This document shows, in pieces, positions 1 through 13,112 of a stretch of 64,000 bases of DNA (position 1 is the stretch's first letter; each line of letters begins with the position of its first letter). The translations under genes were made by a program, and so were the position numbers. Below the pieces are notes generated by a model. That model searched no databases and was not told where the DNA came from. It saw only the letters and a program-made list of their open reading frames with translations. The DNA lies in the NCBI RefSeq assembly GCF_047511655.1, contig NC_133400.1, forward strand, positions 4,253,001 to 4,317,000, read 5' to 3'. The DNA is from Castor canadensis (lineage: Eukaryota; Chordata; Mammalia; Rodentia; Castoridae).

Positions 1-589
1 CCAGCCACGGTCTTACAGGCCCAGGCACTTGATTTGTGGGCCCCTTCCTCTATTAAAAAGTACACTAGCAATTATCTTTTGTGAAATCATCAATTTAAAA
101 AAAGATATATAATTCAAGTTGGATTATTTTTTGATTTCCGATTTTAAGAGAAATTCAAACCCTTTCCTGGACCCTTCAAGGTCCCTGGGGCACTGTGTCT
201 TCTGCCATGCCTGTTGGAGGAGTTGACCCTGTGTCCACACACTGCTATGTGACCTCTGAGCTGGGAAGCTGGAGGATGAAATGAGATAGCATGGGTGGAT
301 CAGCCCCAAGGCTGCTTAGCACTTGGGAGGTCTAACCTAACTCACAGCGGCTGCCTCCTGGTCGTGTTCTCCTCAAAGCCGGGGAAGGCCACCAGGAAAA
401 GGTCTCTGGAGTTGGACAATGGGTCTCTAAGAACCGCACCCCGCCCGGCTCCTGGCTGAAATGGAAACAGATGCTGACTGGGCCGCCTTGTTCTTGAAGA
501 GCCAGACGTTGGCCACTACTAACCTCACTTGGCAGCCTCGCCTTTTACCAGAGTTCACTGTCCTGGAAGCCAGGGAACTCCTGGCCTCC

Positions 590-644
590 TCCCGGCCTCC
601 TCCAGGCTTCCTCCAGGCTTCCTCCAGGCTTCCTCCTGGCCTCC
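590..644. repeat. Minisatellite, five 11-bp units
   Basis: Unit tccaggcttcc. Three identical copies (601-633) are flanked by two variants. Confidence 0.9.
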
Positions 645-869
645 AGCATCTGCCCCTGCCCTTGTGCCAAAGGCAACCCACAGGCCCAGGACCAGTGGGG
701 AAACAACCGGCTCTGGCCAGCATGGTGTCCTGTGCTTTCTTCACACTCAGGATCACTGCAGGGAAGGGTTCCCTGCTGGGCCCACTAGGATGACTATGAT
801 AATAATAACAATGTTTTAAAAAACAGAAAATAAAAAATGTAGGTGAGAAATTGAGCCCTCTACACCACT

Positions 870-1420
870 GGTGGGATGCAAAATGAGATGGCCACCATGG
901 GAACAGTTTGGTGGCCCCTCAAAGTGTTAAACACAGACTATGATACGGCCTAGCAATTCCGCTCCTAGGAACAAACACCACAGAACTGAAAACAGGGATT
1001 CAGACGAAAGCTTGCACACAAGCGTCCATAGCTGCCCTGCTCACTACGGCCAGAGGTAGAAAGATCGTGATGGCTGTCCCTGGACAAGTGGCTAAAAACA
1101 GGGCAGAGCTGTGTGCTGGAACTTTATTTGGCCATTTGTGTCTCTGACATGGACAAACTTCAAAACATTCTGAAAGAAGCCAGGCACAGGAAATGTTCTG
1201 GATAGGCGACTTCCAGAGAGGAAGCAGATGCATGGTTTTGGGGCAGCAGTGGGGTGGGAAGCAAGTGCCAAGCGTGCCAGGTCCCTTCGGAGGGATGAAA
1301 AGGTTCTGGAACAGAGAGGGGGGTTGCACAACACTGTGAATGTACTAAACGCCAATGGATTTTGCACTTTAAAATGGTTAACCTTTTTCTTTTTTTTTGA
1401 GTTTTACTCCAACAAAAATA
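870..1420 (+). mobile_element. Old L1 3' fragment
   Basis: Carries the typical L1 3'-end order in diverged form: accactggtgggatgcaaaa, gggaacagtttggtggcccc, gcctagcaattccgctccta and, at the end, caatggattttgcactttaa. It encodes nothing intact. Confidence 0.75.
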
Positions 1421-2839
1421 AAGCAGGAATAAATTAAACTAGCAGAGCATGGTTTGGAATCTCCACGGGATCTCCACGCCTGTGTTCTGGCAAAAGCATT
1501 TAACTCCCCAGCTGCCAGCACACACTGCTCCTCTTGGCCATGCCGACCCCTCGCTCTGCCCCTCGGCCTTGGTGGCCCTGGGGTGGGGGCTCAAGGTCTC
1601 ATTAATGGGCAAAGTCAGACAAACCAGGAGATGCTGGTGTTGCCTTCACACAGCCTGAGCTGGGCAACACCAGCCACCAGTGTGGACTGCCAAGGGTGTT
1701 GTTTAAGTGAACCAACTCTGAGTGCAGAGAAGCAGGGCACAGATGTCCCCTCTGCTGAGGCTCAAGCCCCAGGCTTCCTGGTTTTCTCCCAGAGGACACT
1801 GGAACTTTCCAGGAAGGCAAGAAACCCCTGCTTCGTGTCACCAGCTCCACATGTGCCCTTGGGTCCCCCAAAAGACCCTGGTGGGGAAGGTCCTGGTAAT
1901 GGTGGGACCTGGATAGAGCATAAGCAAGATGCCCTCACATGAAGGGGAATTTCCACTGGGGAGACAAAGACAACAGACTTGAGCTAAGTGCTGTGGGACA
2001 GGACAGGCTGAGAAAGTGGCTGCAGGGTGAAGCAGGGGACATGGCTCCCTCAGATGGGGTGGTGAGGTGCACCGTCCGAGGCCAGCTTATAGACCCATAG
2101 AAGAGAGTCCTTCAAGTCCAGGGGAGGGGGGGGGCAGCCCCTGCCTCCATCCCACCCCACCCCTGCTGGGCTGCAAACTCAGGAGGGTCTGCAAGGCTCA
2201 GAAGGTTCAGAAGGCTCCTGTAGGATCCTGAGATGAGAAAAGGAGGCAAAGAGGGCCCCTCATGGTGAGCACCCCTGAATCTCCAACAGCTCCCACATCC
2301 CAGTGACTGGCCTAAGCCAGTCATGTGGCCCCACCCACTCTAAGGTGTGTTTCTGTCATCTGATTTGGGCCAATGAGGTCTGAGGGGGCGTCAGGGAAGA
2401 GGCTTCTGGGAAAGTGGTACTCACGCCTGACAGATGCAGGAAACTGATGGTTCCTTTGTGTGCCTGGACTTTACCTGGTCAGTAATCTATGTCAGGATCT
2501 GTAGCAGGCACGTCGTGGTCATGAGTTCAACCAGAGCATGAGGACAACACCAAAACGATAGTGATCCCTGGGGACATTACTGAGCTGTTGAATTTGGTCT
2601 CTCCCATAGCCACCCTATCTCTGGACTTTTTGCTGCATGGGACAAACTAATCTTGCTTAGGTTAAGCTAGCCGACTTGGAACTTTTTGTTACTGAATGCA
2701 GACAGACACATTCTGACTGACTCGTACCAGGCTGTCTACCAAGCAGGCTGGTGAGCAGCCGTGAAAACAGAGGAGAAAGGGCACTGGAAGTGACATGTAT
2801 CTTGTGGGCCTCTGTTGTGTGCCAGGCACTGTACACAGG

Positions 2840-2990
2840 TGCCGCCCTCACCCTTCTGGTGGCCCTTCAAGGCAGCTACTGTGCATCTCACCCCCACTTA
2901 ACAGAAGAGGAAGCTGAGTCTGGAAGGTGAAAACACTTGCCTGACTCCACCTGGAAGGACTGAGGTGTGAACCCAGATCCACCCTTGCAC
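2840..2990 (+). mobile_element. MIR SINE relic
   Basis: cagctactgtgcatctcacc, cttaacagaagaggaagctg and cacttgcctgactccacctg follow MIR order. Confidence 0.6.
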
Positions 2991-4284
2991 TTGACCAGCC
3001 TGCCTTCTGTAGAACAGTGACAGGGCTACCCTGATAGCGAGAGAAACTATCTTGGGCCCAGACATTTTTTTCTACAATTACACCACATCGCCTAGTAGTG
3101 GAGGATGCTGATCTGCCAGACGACCAGCACTCTCCTAGTGCCAGGAGCCACCCAACGGGACTGGGGACTCAACTGTGTTCCATTCACCTTTGGACATCAT
3201 TGTCATAACAATGATGACAATTGTGACAACTCCACAAGCAGCCCTTCCTGCTTCCTTCTTGGAGGCCAGTAATTCAGGCCCTTGGCTTGGAGTCACCAAT
3301 AGGGACAGACAAGCATGCTGAGGTTTCCATTGCTCTTCCTGCCAGGGACCTTGGAGAACATGTTAGCTGGAGTTTAAAAGGAGAAAAGGAAGGGAAAGAC
3401 TCCTGGGCACTTGTTACACAGCACCTGGTACAAACACTTCCACCAGGCAAAGACAGGCCGTCTGCAATAAATCAAGGCTTGACAGGTGCATAACTCAGAA
3501 GTTGATGCCTGGCCCTTGCCTGGTTGGGCAGGATGGTGACAGACCACTGCTCAATCCACTGTCCCTCCTCATCTCACCCATGCCTCCAGGACCAGCCACT
3601 CACTACTTCTCTACCTTTTCTGTCTTCATTTTTTAAAGACAAAGGCACAGGTTTGTATCAGTCAGTGGGAAAATGGAAGGGACCTTGGGCATTTAGAACA
3701 GAGGGAATTGAATTAGGAAACTGGTGCCACAGGTGATAGAAGGGCTGAGAAGCCTAACAAGGGACAGGGTAGCAAGCCAGAGATAAACAGCGATGAGTAG
3801 CTATTGCTCCAGCCAAGTCAGAGGGACCAACGGGGAATTGGGGTAGTGGAACTCAGGATAGTAGGGGTCACATGAAGAAGAGGGAAACCATTCCAGTCGA
3901 GGCTGAAAGATAAAAAGGAGTCATCTGTGCAGCGAGTGACAGCCCATTCCAGGCAGGGCTGCAGCAGGTGCCAGGGGCCTGAGGTTTGCACCAGCCTGCC
4001 TTGTGAGAGAATCCCAATGCAGCAGACATCCTCAAGGGCCACCACTCGTGGAAGATCGGCAAGAACTGGCTTCATGATCCTGTTCCTGGCTGCACTGGGC
4101 TGAGTCTCCTTGACTGTCCCGTGTGGCATCAGGACACTGTGACAAAATCATGTCCTGTCCTGGTTGATCTCCAAGCTGCCTCTGTTCTTGAAAAGGAAGC
4201 TGGACTTGGGGCTCAGTGGGGTCTGGGGCTGGAGGCTGGGGGTAAGGTGGCAAGTGATAGCTAAGGGTGGTGGGGGTGAACATA

Positions 4285-4405
4285 TCCTAAATTTGATTAC
4301 AGGGACAGTTGCACAGATCTGTGACTATACAAAAATTCTGGAATTACACACTCTAAAGGGTCGAGTTGTATGGAATGAGAATTCTCTCTCCAAAACTGCT
4401 ATCCA
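4285..4405 (+). mobile_element. Old L1M 3'-end fragment
   Basis: gttgcacagatctgtgacta and ggaattacacactctaaagg resemble the terminal L1M 3' UTR. Confidence 0.5.
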
Positions 4406-4904
4406 AAAATGTGTGGGCTGTTCAGTCCCATTTGGTGACAACCTTGGGAATTCTGGGTTTCCAGCCATCTTTGGTCACTGAGCCCCAGAGTGGAGCATCT
4501 TGAACCTGGAGTGTCACAGAGCCTCTTGAGAAAACGCTCTGGGTAGACCCATCTCTCCCCAGCTCCACCGCGCAGGAGTCAGGCCTTCCCCAGGCTCCAT
4601 TTTGGCCCCTCCTCAGGCCCTTTGTTCTCTTGGCAGTTTCTGTCTCAAGACCCTCAACTCTCTTCAACCAAAACAGCAAAGCTGTCACAGGCATATTAAA
4701 AAAAAAAAAAGCAGATAGAAATGGAGTGGGATGAGAATTGTGGCACAAGAGGGTCCCTGACTCCCCTGGCCAGATGGAGACATCCCTGACACAGTGAGCA
4801 GGTGCACTGTGTCTCCATTGAGAAGCCCCAGATGGTGGAATCTGGATGAGTTTGATTTAAATCCCTTTTCATCAGTTTCTACTCTGTCAGCAGCCGTCAC
4901 ATAT

Positions 4905-5110
4905 TACTAAGAGTGTGGCCCTGTGTTCAAATCCCGGCTCTGGGACTCCCAGAAATGTCCCTTGGGACAAGTCTGTAAGCTCTCAGAGCCTGGGCTCTGC
5001 TCCATCAGATGTGTGACAGTGGCACCTGCTCCTTAGGATCGCTGTGTGAATTCAAAACAGAGCCCATGGGAAACACTTTGCTTAGGGCGACACACAGTAG
5101 GTGCTTGTGT
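4905..5110 (+). mobile_element. MIR SINE relic
   Basis: gtgttcaaatcccggctctg, cttgggacaagtctgtaagc and acacacagtaggtgcttg give a nearly full MIR. Confidence 0.75.
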
Positions 5111-5559
5111 TCAATTCAATGACGGTGAACTCGGGGTAGAAAACTCCAGTGAGGCCTAGTGCCTGGTGTCTGGTGCCATGACTTTATTGCATCACAAAGG
5201 ACACAAGAGAAATAAAAGCTGAGGAAGCCCTCACGCAGGCAGAAACGGAAAACAGACAGCAGGCTGAGGGGAGAGAGTGCACCTCGGCACAGAGACACAT
5301 GTCACATCAAAGGTTCCCGCTGGCACTCTTGGCTCTGACGGGAGGGGTCATCTCTCAGAAGTCCCAATCCTTCCCTCCATTCTGCTCCACCTAAGGACAG
5401 CCGGGACCCCAAGGGTTCCTGAGGGGGATGGGAAACCTGTGACATGGCCTCGTTAGACACCCACCTGTGCACACCTCCGACCTCTGACAGCTTCACCTCC
5501 ACACCTGCTGCAGGGAGGGGAGGAGCGTGGAACAAGGACGACGATGACGATAATAATTA

Positions 5560-5760
5560 TAAATTAATCTTAGTGACTGAGTAACAATAATAGCACTGTG
5601 TCATCTGACTCTTAGCCAAATGCTTTACATAGTCACTTGGTCTTCACGATAAGTATGGGGTGGGGACTGCAGCTGCCCCCAATCCACAGATGGAGACACT
5701 GAGGCTCAGAAGAGTTATATAACCTCCCTGAGGTCACCAGCTGGTAATGGCCAAGGTGAC
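5560..5760 (+). mobile_element. MIR-type SINE relic
   Basis: caaatgctttacatagtcac, ccacagatggagacactgag and cctgaggtcaccagctggta. Confidence 0.65.
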
Positions 5761-7139
5761 TTCTCTGTGATCAGAACCCTATCACCCAGGGGCTCTGTCA
5801 CTGGCTGCCTGACATCTTCTGCCATGGAGGTGACTTCCGCCAGGCATGGGTCCTCCTGCCTCCCACATGCCGGTGCCGTCAGTCACTCACTTCCACACAA
5901 CTGCCCAGGGCCCCTGTCTTGCGTCAGCCTGGCCCACGGGAGACAGTCATCTTTCTAGGGCTGGCAGAAGAGTCCACACACCCTGGTCCCTGGGGGCTTC
6001 ACAGGCATCTGAACTCTACCAGCTTACTGGTAGTGACCCCCTCCTTCTTACCACCCCATCTATGTGACTGAGTCCATGCAGCCCAGAGACACTCAGCAAT
6101 GTGCCTTCATCAGTGCCCTTCCTTCTTTCCCAAATGCCTTTCCAGGTCCCTTACTAAATCCCACTTTCTGTTGTGGGGACCTGGATTCTCCACGCCGGGG
6201 AACAGGAGCAGGGCCAGCTCCAGGCAAGTCGAGCAGGGGAGGCTGTACAGCCTTAACCCCAGGACCCTCCTCCAATTCAGACATTTCCCACACCATCACT
6301 CACCCAGTGGGGACCTGGCATGGTGGCCACAGAGCAGCTGGCTTCCAGCACTGCCCCGCACATGGCCTTCCTGTCTCCTTCCCACCCAGACATGACTCGA
6401 AGTGAGCATAACTTTCAGGGTTGCTTTTGGCAATAAAATGTGACCTCTTGTTGTCCAGGTTAAAAGCCAGTCCAGAGCAACAGAAACGACGGGGTTCAGT
6501 GTGACATCTGGCTCTGTTCTCCCCCGCTCTGTGGAGGTGGATGTGAACCGCTCTACATTTTGGCCCCCATCTCTTGCCACCTTGGCAGCTGCACTCCTGT
6601 CTGCTTTGGTGGGGAGGAAGATAATCCATGAAGCTTTACTGTGGGGCTGGGCGCGGGACCTCTGGGGTCTCCTGCCTGGCTGAGCCCCTGGCTCAGCTGT
6701 CACACATGTGGTGAGGTTCCAAGGAAGACCACCAGGGAAGCAAATACTTCTTTACAGAAAGCAAATAAATAAAATAAACCACGGCACTGACCAAACCAGC
6801 CACACTTTTGCACACAGGCTGGCGGTAAGCCCCCACTCCCTTCCTTCCTAGCTGTCACCTCAGCCCTCTGGCCATCAGCCGCCATACCTCTGCTTCCTCA
6901 TTAATGTGCCAGCAGAAGTTGAGAGAGCTGGTTCTGGACAGAGACAAATAAGGGGACATAACTGAGATAACAGAAAGAAGGGGTGGAGAGACTGGAGTTG
7001 ACAATGACACTGAGAAAGCAAGGGGACCCGGTGTTCCCAGTGGGCCAACCTTGAATTGTGAGGCACCCAGGAGGAAAATGGGCTGCTCATGACGCCCCCT
7101 GCTGGAGACATCCAGATTCTACCTCGGAAGAGGTGGGAC

Positions 7140-7420
7140 ACTTAAAATGAGGGTGACATGTCCAGTTCCAAGCTGATTGGCCTTGTTAATTCATTTCCTG
7201 CACACGGCTGTACTAACATTGTTCATTTGGGGGCTGCTTTTGCTCTCGCACGCTTTCAAGTGCTTCTCTAAAAGCTGTAATTGCAATTCTAAGATAACAG
7301 TCAAACTCTTTGGTACCGACATGAGATTGCAGAAGTACTTGACTTTCCAAAAAGAATAGAAATCTTCCCAAGATTCTGCAAACTTTCCTGCTTTCCGAGA
7401 AGATCAATTAATTTTGTTTT
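7140..7420. promoter_or_regulatory. Candidate conserved non-coding block
   Basis: Repeat-free run with gctgattggccttgttaatt, gctgtaattgcaattctaag, ctaagataacagtc and gatcaattaattttg. Confidence 0.3.
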
Positions 7421-7596
7421 ATTCCACTCCAGTGGGGTCAAGGACTAGAATCACGCCAGGGGTGCGGTCACCCTGACCAGCCCACACCCAACCTGCCGCT
7501 TCACAAACGCACGACTTCTCCTGGAGCGGTGGAAAGCAAGAAAGAATAAGGGTGGACTGGAGTGTCTCCTTCCTGTCCTGGGAAAGAAACTTGCAT

Positions 7597-7598
<2 letters not shown>

Positions 7599-7630
<32 letters not shown>
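7599..7630. repeat. (CA)16 microsatellite
   Basis: Uninterrupted CA run. Confidence 0.97.
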
Positions 7631-7631
<1 letters not shown>

Positions 7632-8459
7632 CCTCCAGAGACCCGGTACTGCTCCCTGACACCTGGAACACCGCAGCTCATAGAACTGGAAACCTGGCTT
7701 CCACGCAATGCAAAGATGGGCTGAATGAATGGCTGCCTAGCGCAGCAGGGAATGAGAGGGGCAGAAAGGAGTGGGGGGCACAGGATATGGAGAAATGAGC
7801 TGGAGAGAAAGGACAGCACCAGGTTGGTGCAAGCTGAGCAAAGGACCTGCAGGGAGGATGGGACGCAGTGCGGGATGAGTAGGGGCGGAGGTGGTGGAGC
7901 AAATGAATGACGGAGTGAGATCGGAGTCAAAGAAGGGACGTACTTGCTGCCTTGGGGTTCAGGGTGTGTGTGAGACACACAGGTGAGGACTCACCATCTG
8001 GCTAGTGCTCTACACTGAGGCCAGTGTGGAGCCAGGGGCACTGGGTCTGGAAGCGTGGTTTGCCTGCTGTCCCTTAACTGCCCAGCTGGTGGCTCTGTGA
8101 GGCCTGCTTCTCCCTTCCTGCCCTTTGGCCAGTGAGGACCTGGAGCCTGGGGAAGCTCCAGCAGTTCCTTAGAAACAGTCCTGCGTTTAAGAAGTTCACC
8201 AGGGTGTGGCCAGGAGACCCCATTCACAGAGAGCGGGGCAGGGTGCAGAGGAAGAGGGTGCTGTACCTGGGTCCCAGGAAAGCCTCAGCTGACCCCATGG
8301 GGAGCTCTTGGGGATAGGATGGCCCTGCAGAGGTGTCCTGGATGGGGTAAGTGGTCCAGGCCTGTACCTTGGCCCCCAGTCCTCTGATCAGTCATGGGGA
8401 TCAGGCTGCTTCGGGGAGGGTCTTATGGAATGTGACCCTCTTCCCACGTTCCCTTTCCA

Positions 8460-8755
8460 GGTCTGGGATAACGAGACATCACAGGTGGCCTTGGTGTTCC
8501 TGGCTGGAGCCACATCACTCAGGTCTACACCTCCATCACCACCTGGCGTTTCCTGGTGCCGGTGTCTTCCCATGACCATCTTCCCATGGGGACACCAGTC
8601 ACGCTGGATGAGGCCAATCTTCCTCTGGTGTGACCTCATCTTCACTGTTCACATTTGCAGTGACCCTGTTTCCAAGGAAGACCACATTCTGAGGTGCTGG
8701 AGAGTCAGAACTCCAGTTTATCTTCCTTGGGGGACACAATTCAAAATGTGACACC
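8460..8755. mobile_element. Old mammalian interspersed repeat
   Basis: gtgacctcatcttcactgtt, aaggaagaccacattctgag and gggacacaattcaaaatgtg match a widespread ancient mammalian repeat whose family name I do not assert. Confidence 0.5.
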
Positions 8756-9060
8756 AGGCAAGGCATCTTCCAAAGTAGGCTGGATACTGACTGCTGTGAG
8801 GCTAGCAGCAGTCCCCGTGGCTGAGAGACAAAGTCTTTCCGTCCTGCAGGGACACCTGGGTGTCACAGCATCTGCTACAGAAATCGAGAGTCAGGGGTTG
8901 AAATCACTTCACAGGTCACAGAGTCAACAATTAAGCAAGGGGGAGTGGGGGCAGGGGGGAGAAATGACCCAAGCCTTGTATGCACATATGAATAATAAAA
9001 CAATAAAAAAAAACAATTAAAAAAGGGCATGACGCCTTGAGCTCAGGCATATGAAACACC

Positions 9061-9281
9061 TGGGTGCCGGTGGCTCACGCCTATAATCCCAGCTACTCAG
9101 GAGGCAGAGATCAGGAGGATCACTGTTCGAAGACTGCCCTGGACAAGTGGTTTTCGAGCCCCTATCTCGAAATGGCACAAAGCAGGGCTGGCAGAGTGGC
9201 TCAAGAGGTAGAGCGCCTGCCTAGCAAGCATGAGGCCCTGAGTTCAAATGTCAGTACTGCCAAAAAATAAAATTTAAAAAG
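9061..9281 (+). mobile_element. Composite B1/ID-like SINE
   Basis: B1-like head (ggtggctcacgcctataatccc) followed by an ID-like tRNA-derived unit (gtggctcaagaggtagagcg as A-box region, gagttcaaatg as B box) and an A-rich tail. Confidence 0.92.
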
Positions 9282-9284
9282 AAT

Positions 9285-9745
9285 GATGGCCCCTAAAGAT
9301 GTCACACCCCAATCTCCACAACCTGGGACTCCCTGACCTTGCACAACAGAAATGGTGCAGATATAATTATGTAAATGATCTAGAGATGGGTAGATGACCC
9401 TGTGTGACCCGGAGGGCCTGATGTGATAGCAAGGGCCTGGGGGTGAGGGAATAGGAGGGTCAGAGTCAGAGAAGCAGAGTCAGGGACAGAGAGTGGAAGA
9501 TGTCACACTGCTGGCACTGAAGATGAAGGAGGGGGCCATGAGCCAGGGAGTGCCAGGGAGTGGCCTGGAGAGCAGGGAGAGGCTCTGCCCCAGCCTCCAG
9601 AGAAAGCAGCCCCACCCACACCTGGACTCTAGCCTGTAAGACCCATTGGGAAGACTGACCTCTAGTGTATAAAGTCATAACCGAGCTGCTTTAGGCAGTT
9701 AGTGATAACTTCCAGCAGCAACGGGAAGAATCTAACACAGGACCA
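9285..9745. mobile_element. Old interspersed repeat (LTR-like)
   Basis: tgatggcccctaaagatgtc, ggagggtcagagtcagagaa, gggggccatgagccagggag and ccagcctccagagaaagcag. It shares its order with the copy at 28180-28580. Confidence 0.55.
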
Positions 9746-10379
9746 AGGTAAGGAAGGCGGGGCTGGGAGCAGGAGGGCTTAGGGACGCCATACAAAGCCA
9801 AGTCATGTCGTGAACCCCAGCCCTCCTCCACTGTGCGGGCAAACTTGATGGACCTGGCTCCATCCTCCTCTAACTCATCAGTCACCCCCCCACACACACC
9901 CTGCTCCCTGCTCCCCCTTCCAGCCCCACTACCTTCTTGCTGACCCCTGCCTCATTCCTGAACTGGGCCTTTTCACTTGCTTTAAGAAGTGAATACTCCA
10001 CTTATAACACCCTCCCTGTCTATTAAAAAAAAGTTTGCAGGTCTGTTTTCTTATCATACAGGTTTCAGCTCACCTGTCACCTGCTCAGAGACAGGTGACA
10101 CCCACTGGGGCTGGCCAGTACAGCCCCAGGCACTCTGAGCTGGGTAGGTATCACTGGCCCATGGTGTGAAAGGGTCTAGCCATTCTACCTTTTTGACCCA
10201 GACTTTACTGCCAAGTGACAGGATTCAAAATGCTGTGCACACCAATCCTCTGAACCAGAGCAAAATCGTCTTAACTCATCACAAATATGGATATTTAATG
10301 AGCTCCCCACCTGATGCCAGACTCCCCACAGCTGCTGGCTTAGTGCTTTACCTGGTTCAAAGCATCAGCATTAACTCCA

Positions 10380-10870
10380 CCGTCCTTCCCCCACCAGTGG
10401 GGCCTTGTGCTCTGGCCTCCTTCCAAGAAACCCTGCTCCTATCACCTCCCTGGTTAAAATACTTAGAAATCTGTGGCTTGCAGGACCAGAGCGGATTTCA
10501 GGGCACCCAGAATCCTTTGCATCCTGGCCCCGGCCCAACCTCCAACTTCATTTCTCTCCCCTGTCCTCGCCTGTCACCTAAGCCCAGTGGGTCACTGCCC
10601 TGTGCATTCCCCGCCAGCCTCCAGGCATCAGGACCTGCCGTTGTCCCTTCCCTCCCTCTAGGGAATGCCCCTCATCCCGGAAGGAAGCCCAATTGCCCCA
10701 GCCCATCTTCCAGCTGGAGTCATCGTTATCTCCTGCCCAAAGCTGGTCCTTCCACGCCATCCATGTTCTTGAAGGGATCCAAGCTGCTGTTCAGACCAGA
10801 GCCCCAGGAGGACCCCAGGGTGCAGCCTCCTCATCCCTCCTGCTTCTGCTTGCTCTCAGCTCAGAGCAGC
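10380..10870. mobile_element. L2 LINE relic
   Basis: The order tggttaaaatacttagaaat, catcctggccccggcccaac, ctccaacttcatttctctcc, cttccctccctctagggaat is that of an ancient L2 copy. A 244-codon open frame across it is accidental. Confidence 0.6.
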
Positions 10871-11438
10871 TCACATCTGCCTCGAAAGTTCCCTGTGTGA
10901 AGATCACCTTCAAATATGGCCACCAAAACTGCTCCCAGCCCTGAACGTACAGGCCCATCCTGACCAGAGAATGGGCTGAAATACCCGCTCCCCTTGGGTT
11001 GGCCTTATGACTTGCTTTGACCTAAGAGCCCAGGCCTTGGAAGCCTGGCCGCTCTCAGCCCCTCTCAGATCTCAGCTGGCACACCATGTGGCAGTCCAGA
11101 CTGGAAAATGACCGACAGCCCTGTGGGGGGACCCACCCCCAAAGCCAAGGCCACCATGGGTATTTGGACCCAGCTGAGCTCACTACCAAGTTCCCAACTG
11201 CACAACTGGATTCAGGGAAGGTCAGCAAAGCAGCCGCCCCGCTGAGCCTGGTCACCCTGTGAGTTCATGAGAAGGTCAAAGTCATGATTTGGTTCAGCTT
11301 CCAGCCTCAGTTTCCCCATCTGGAAAGGGGAATGGGGATTCTTGCCTTCCAGGTTTGCTGTGAGGAATAAGTGAAAGGTTCTCACAGAAGAAGATGGTCA
11401 GTTATCAATGGCCAGTCTTGAACTTGGACCAGCCAAGG

Positions 11439-11652
11439 TTTTTTTTGTTTGTTTGCTTTTGTTTTGAGATACTGAGGTTTGAATTCCAGGCCTCATGCTT
11501 GCTAGGCAAGTGCTCTATCACTTGAGCCATAACCTCAGCCCTTTTTTATTTTAGTTATTTTTCAGATAGGGTCTTTTGCCCAGGTTGCCCTGGGACCAAA
11601 ATTATCCACCTCCACCTCCCACATGGCTGGGATTACAGGCGTGGACCATCGT
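11439..11652 (-). mobile_element. Composite B1/ID-like SINE, antisense
   Basis: T-rich start, then the complement of the ID-like unit (ttgctaggcaagtgctctat) and a B1-like unit ending gctgggattacaggcgtgga. It interrupts an old L1 3' end that resumes at about 11660. Confidence 0.9.
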
Positions 11653-11659
11653 GTCACAG

Positions 11660-11825
11660 GACTCAGGTTCCTGTGTTCTTTATGAAGTGATGAAAGTGTT
11701 TCAAAAGCAGGCCACAGTGTTGGTTGCACAGCTCTCTGAATACACAGAAAGCCAAACACAGAACTGTACATTTTAAATGAGTGATTTATAGCATGTGCAT
11801 CAGATTTCAGTAAGGTTGTTCAAAT
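11660..11825 (+). mobile_element. Old L1 3'-end fragment
   Basis: gaactgtacattttaaatga and tgatttatagcatgtgcatc are the usual L1M 3'-end words. It is separated from any upstream part by the SINE at 11439-11652. Confidence 0.6.
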
Positions 11826-11839
11826 GACGGGTGTATAGA

Positions 11840-12300
11840 AAAAGTATATAGAGCTGGATGGACTTTCACATGGTAAATGCACCCAGGTAGTCACTCCTCA
11901 GACCAGTCCTAAAGCCCCCCAGAGCCCCAAGTGCTTCCCCAGACCCCATCTCATTCCCTATGCCCTCACCCACGTCCAAGTGGCAACCACAATTCGGACT
12001 TCTAACAGCATGGGCAAGTTTGCTGGATCCCGTCCATTCTAGGAATGGAATCACTCAGTGTTTGCTTCTCTGTTTCTGTCTTCTTCCACTTGACATGGTG
12101 TTTGTGAGGTTCATTCAGATGGCTAGACAGCAGAACTCAGTCATTTTCATGGCTGTAGAGTATTCCGCTGCAGAAACACCATAGCCACTGATGGATTTTG
12201 GATGGTTTCATGCTTGGGCTCTACCAACAGAGCCACTGCAGAGGTTTTTCCACCAGATCTTGCTGAGCAATACACGCCCTTCTGTTGAGTAGACAGACAG
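11840..12300 (-). mobile_element. Old L1 fragment, antisense
   Basis: Words such as gtttgtgaggttcattcaga, ggctgtagagtattccgctg and gatggattttggatggtttc are the complement of L1 3' sequence. Confidence 0.65.
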
Positions 12301-12449
12301 ACTGTTCAGTTTAGCAGATTCAGTCTGCAGTTTCCTGAGGAGGCTGCTCCATCCCTGCTCACTCACACCGTTTTCAGCATTTGGCCAGCCCCAAACACCT
12401 GCAGGCTATTTTCTGCCAGTATCAAAATCCAACCTACACATTTAAAAAC

Positions 12450-12555
12450 AAAAATTGGTTTTTGAGGGTAGCCCAGGCTGGCCTGGAAATCGCCATCCTC
12501 CTGCCTCAGCCTCCCTGGTGCTGAGATTACAGGCATGGCCACCACACCCATCTCA
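12450..12555 (-). mobile_element. B1-like SINE fragment, antisense
   Basis: Contains cccaggctggcctggaaatc, cctcctgcctcagcctccct and gagattacaggcatggccac. Confidence 0.85.
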
Positions 12556-12995
12556 ACCCTCATATGTTATGGGCAAAGATGAAGTCCACCATGACCTCGT
12601 CCAAGGTCACAGAGCACTGTCATAGCTGAGTGCCTGTTCATGGACAAACGCCCGAGTCCACCAACCTCACTGTAAACAGGGCTGTGACCTCGGCCGTTGC
12701 ACTGGTGCTGGGAAGACGTGGTGAGCCAGCCCTGACAGCTCTTTCCCCGGTGCTTCTCTCAGGGCCTGGCTGGAGCTGTGCAACTCAATCAGGCTTCTCA
12801 CCCACATCTGCCCCTCGCCAGAGCCCACTCCCATCACTACACATTCCCCGATCAACGGTCCTCAACTCCTGTGACTGACATAACAACCCACAAAGTCCTG
12901 TGACCTTCCTCCAAACCTGCGACGCTTTGCTGAAAAAAATCTCATTGTGTAATCACAAAATCATTGCAATATTAATCATGTCTTCTCTTGAAACC

Positions 12996-13112
12996 TTTTT
13001 TTTTTTTTTTTGAGATAGGGTCTCTATTTAATCTTGACCGACTTTGAACTCGCCATCTCCCCAGGCTGGCCTTGAATCTCAATCTTCCTGCCTCAGCCTC
13101 CTGAGTGTTTCT
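12996..13112 (-). mobile_element. B1-like SINE fragment, antisense
   Basis: Poly(T) run followed by gagatagggtctc and caggctggccttgaatctc..cctgcctcagcctcctgagt. Confidence 0.85.

Larger units (their letters stand above)
1426..7139. other. Intergenic, no gene seen
   Basis: Apart from the MIR and L1M relics listed separately, only plain sequence with short unconvincing open frames was seen. Confidence 0.7.

Noticed and set aside
7562-7978. Frames made of CA-repeat dipeptides
   Set aside because: Produced by the microsatellite at 7599-7630.
10166-10900. 244-codon plus-strand frame
   Set aside because: It coincides with an L2-like relic and has no recognisable domain.
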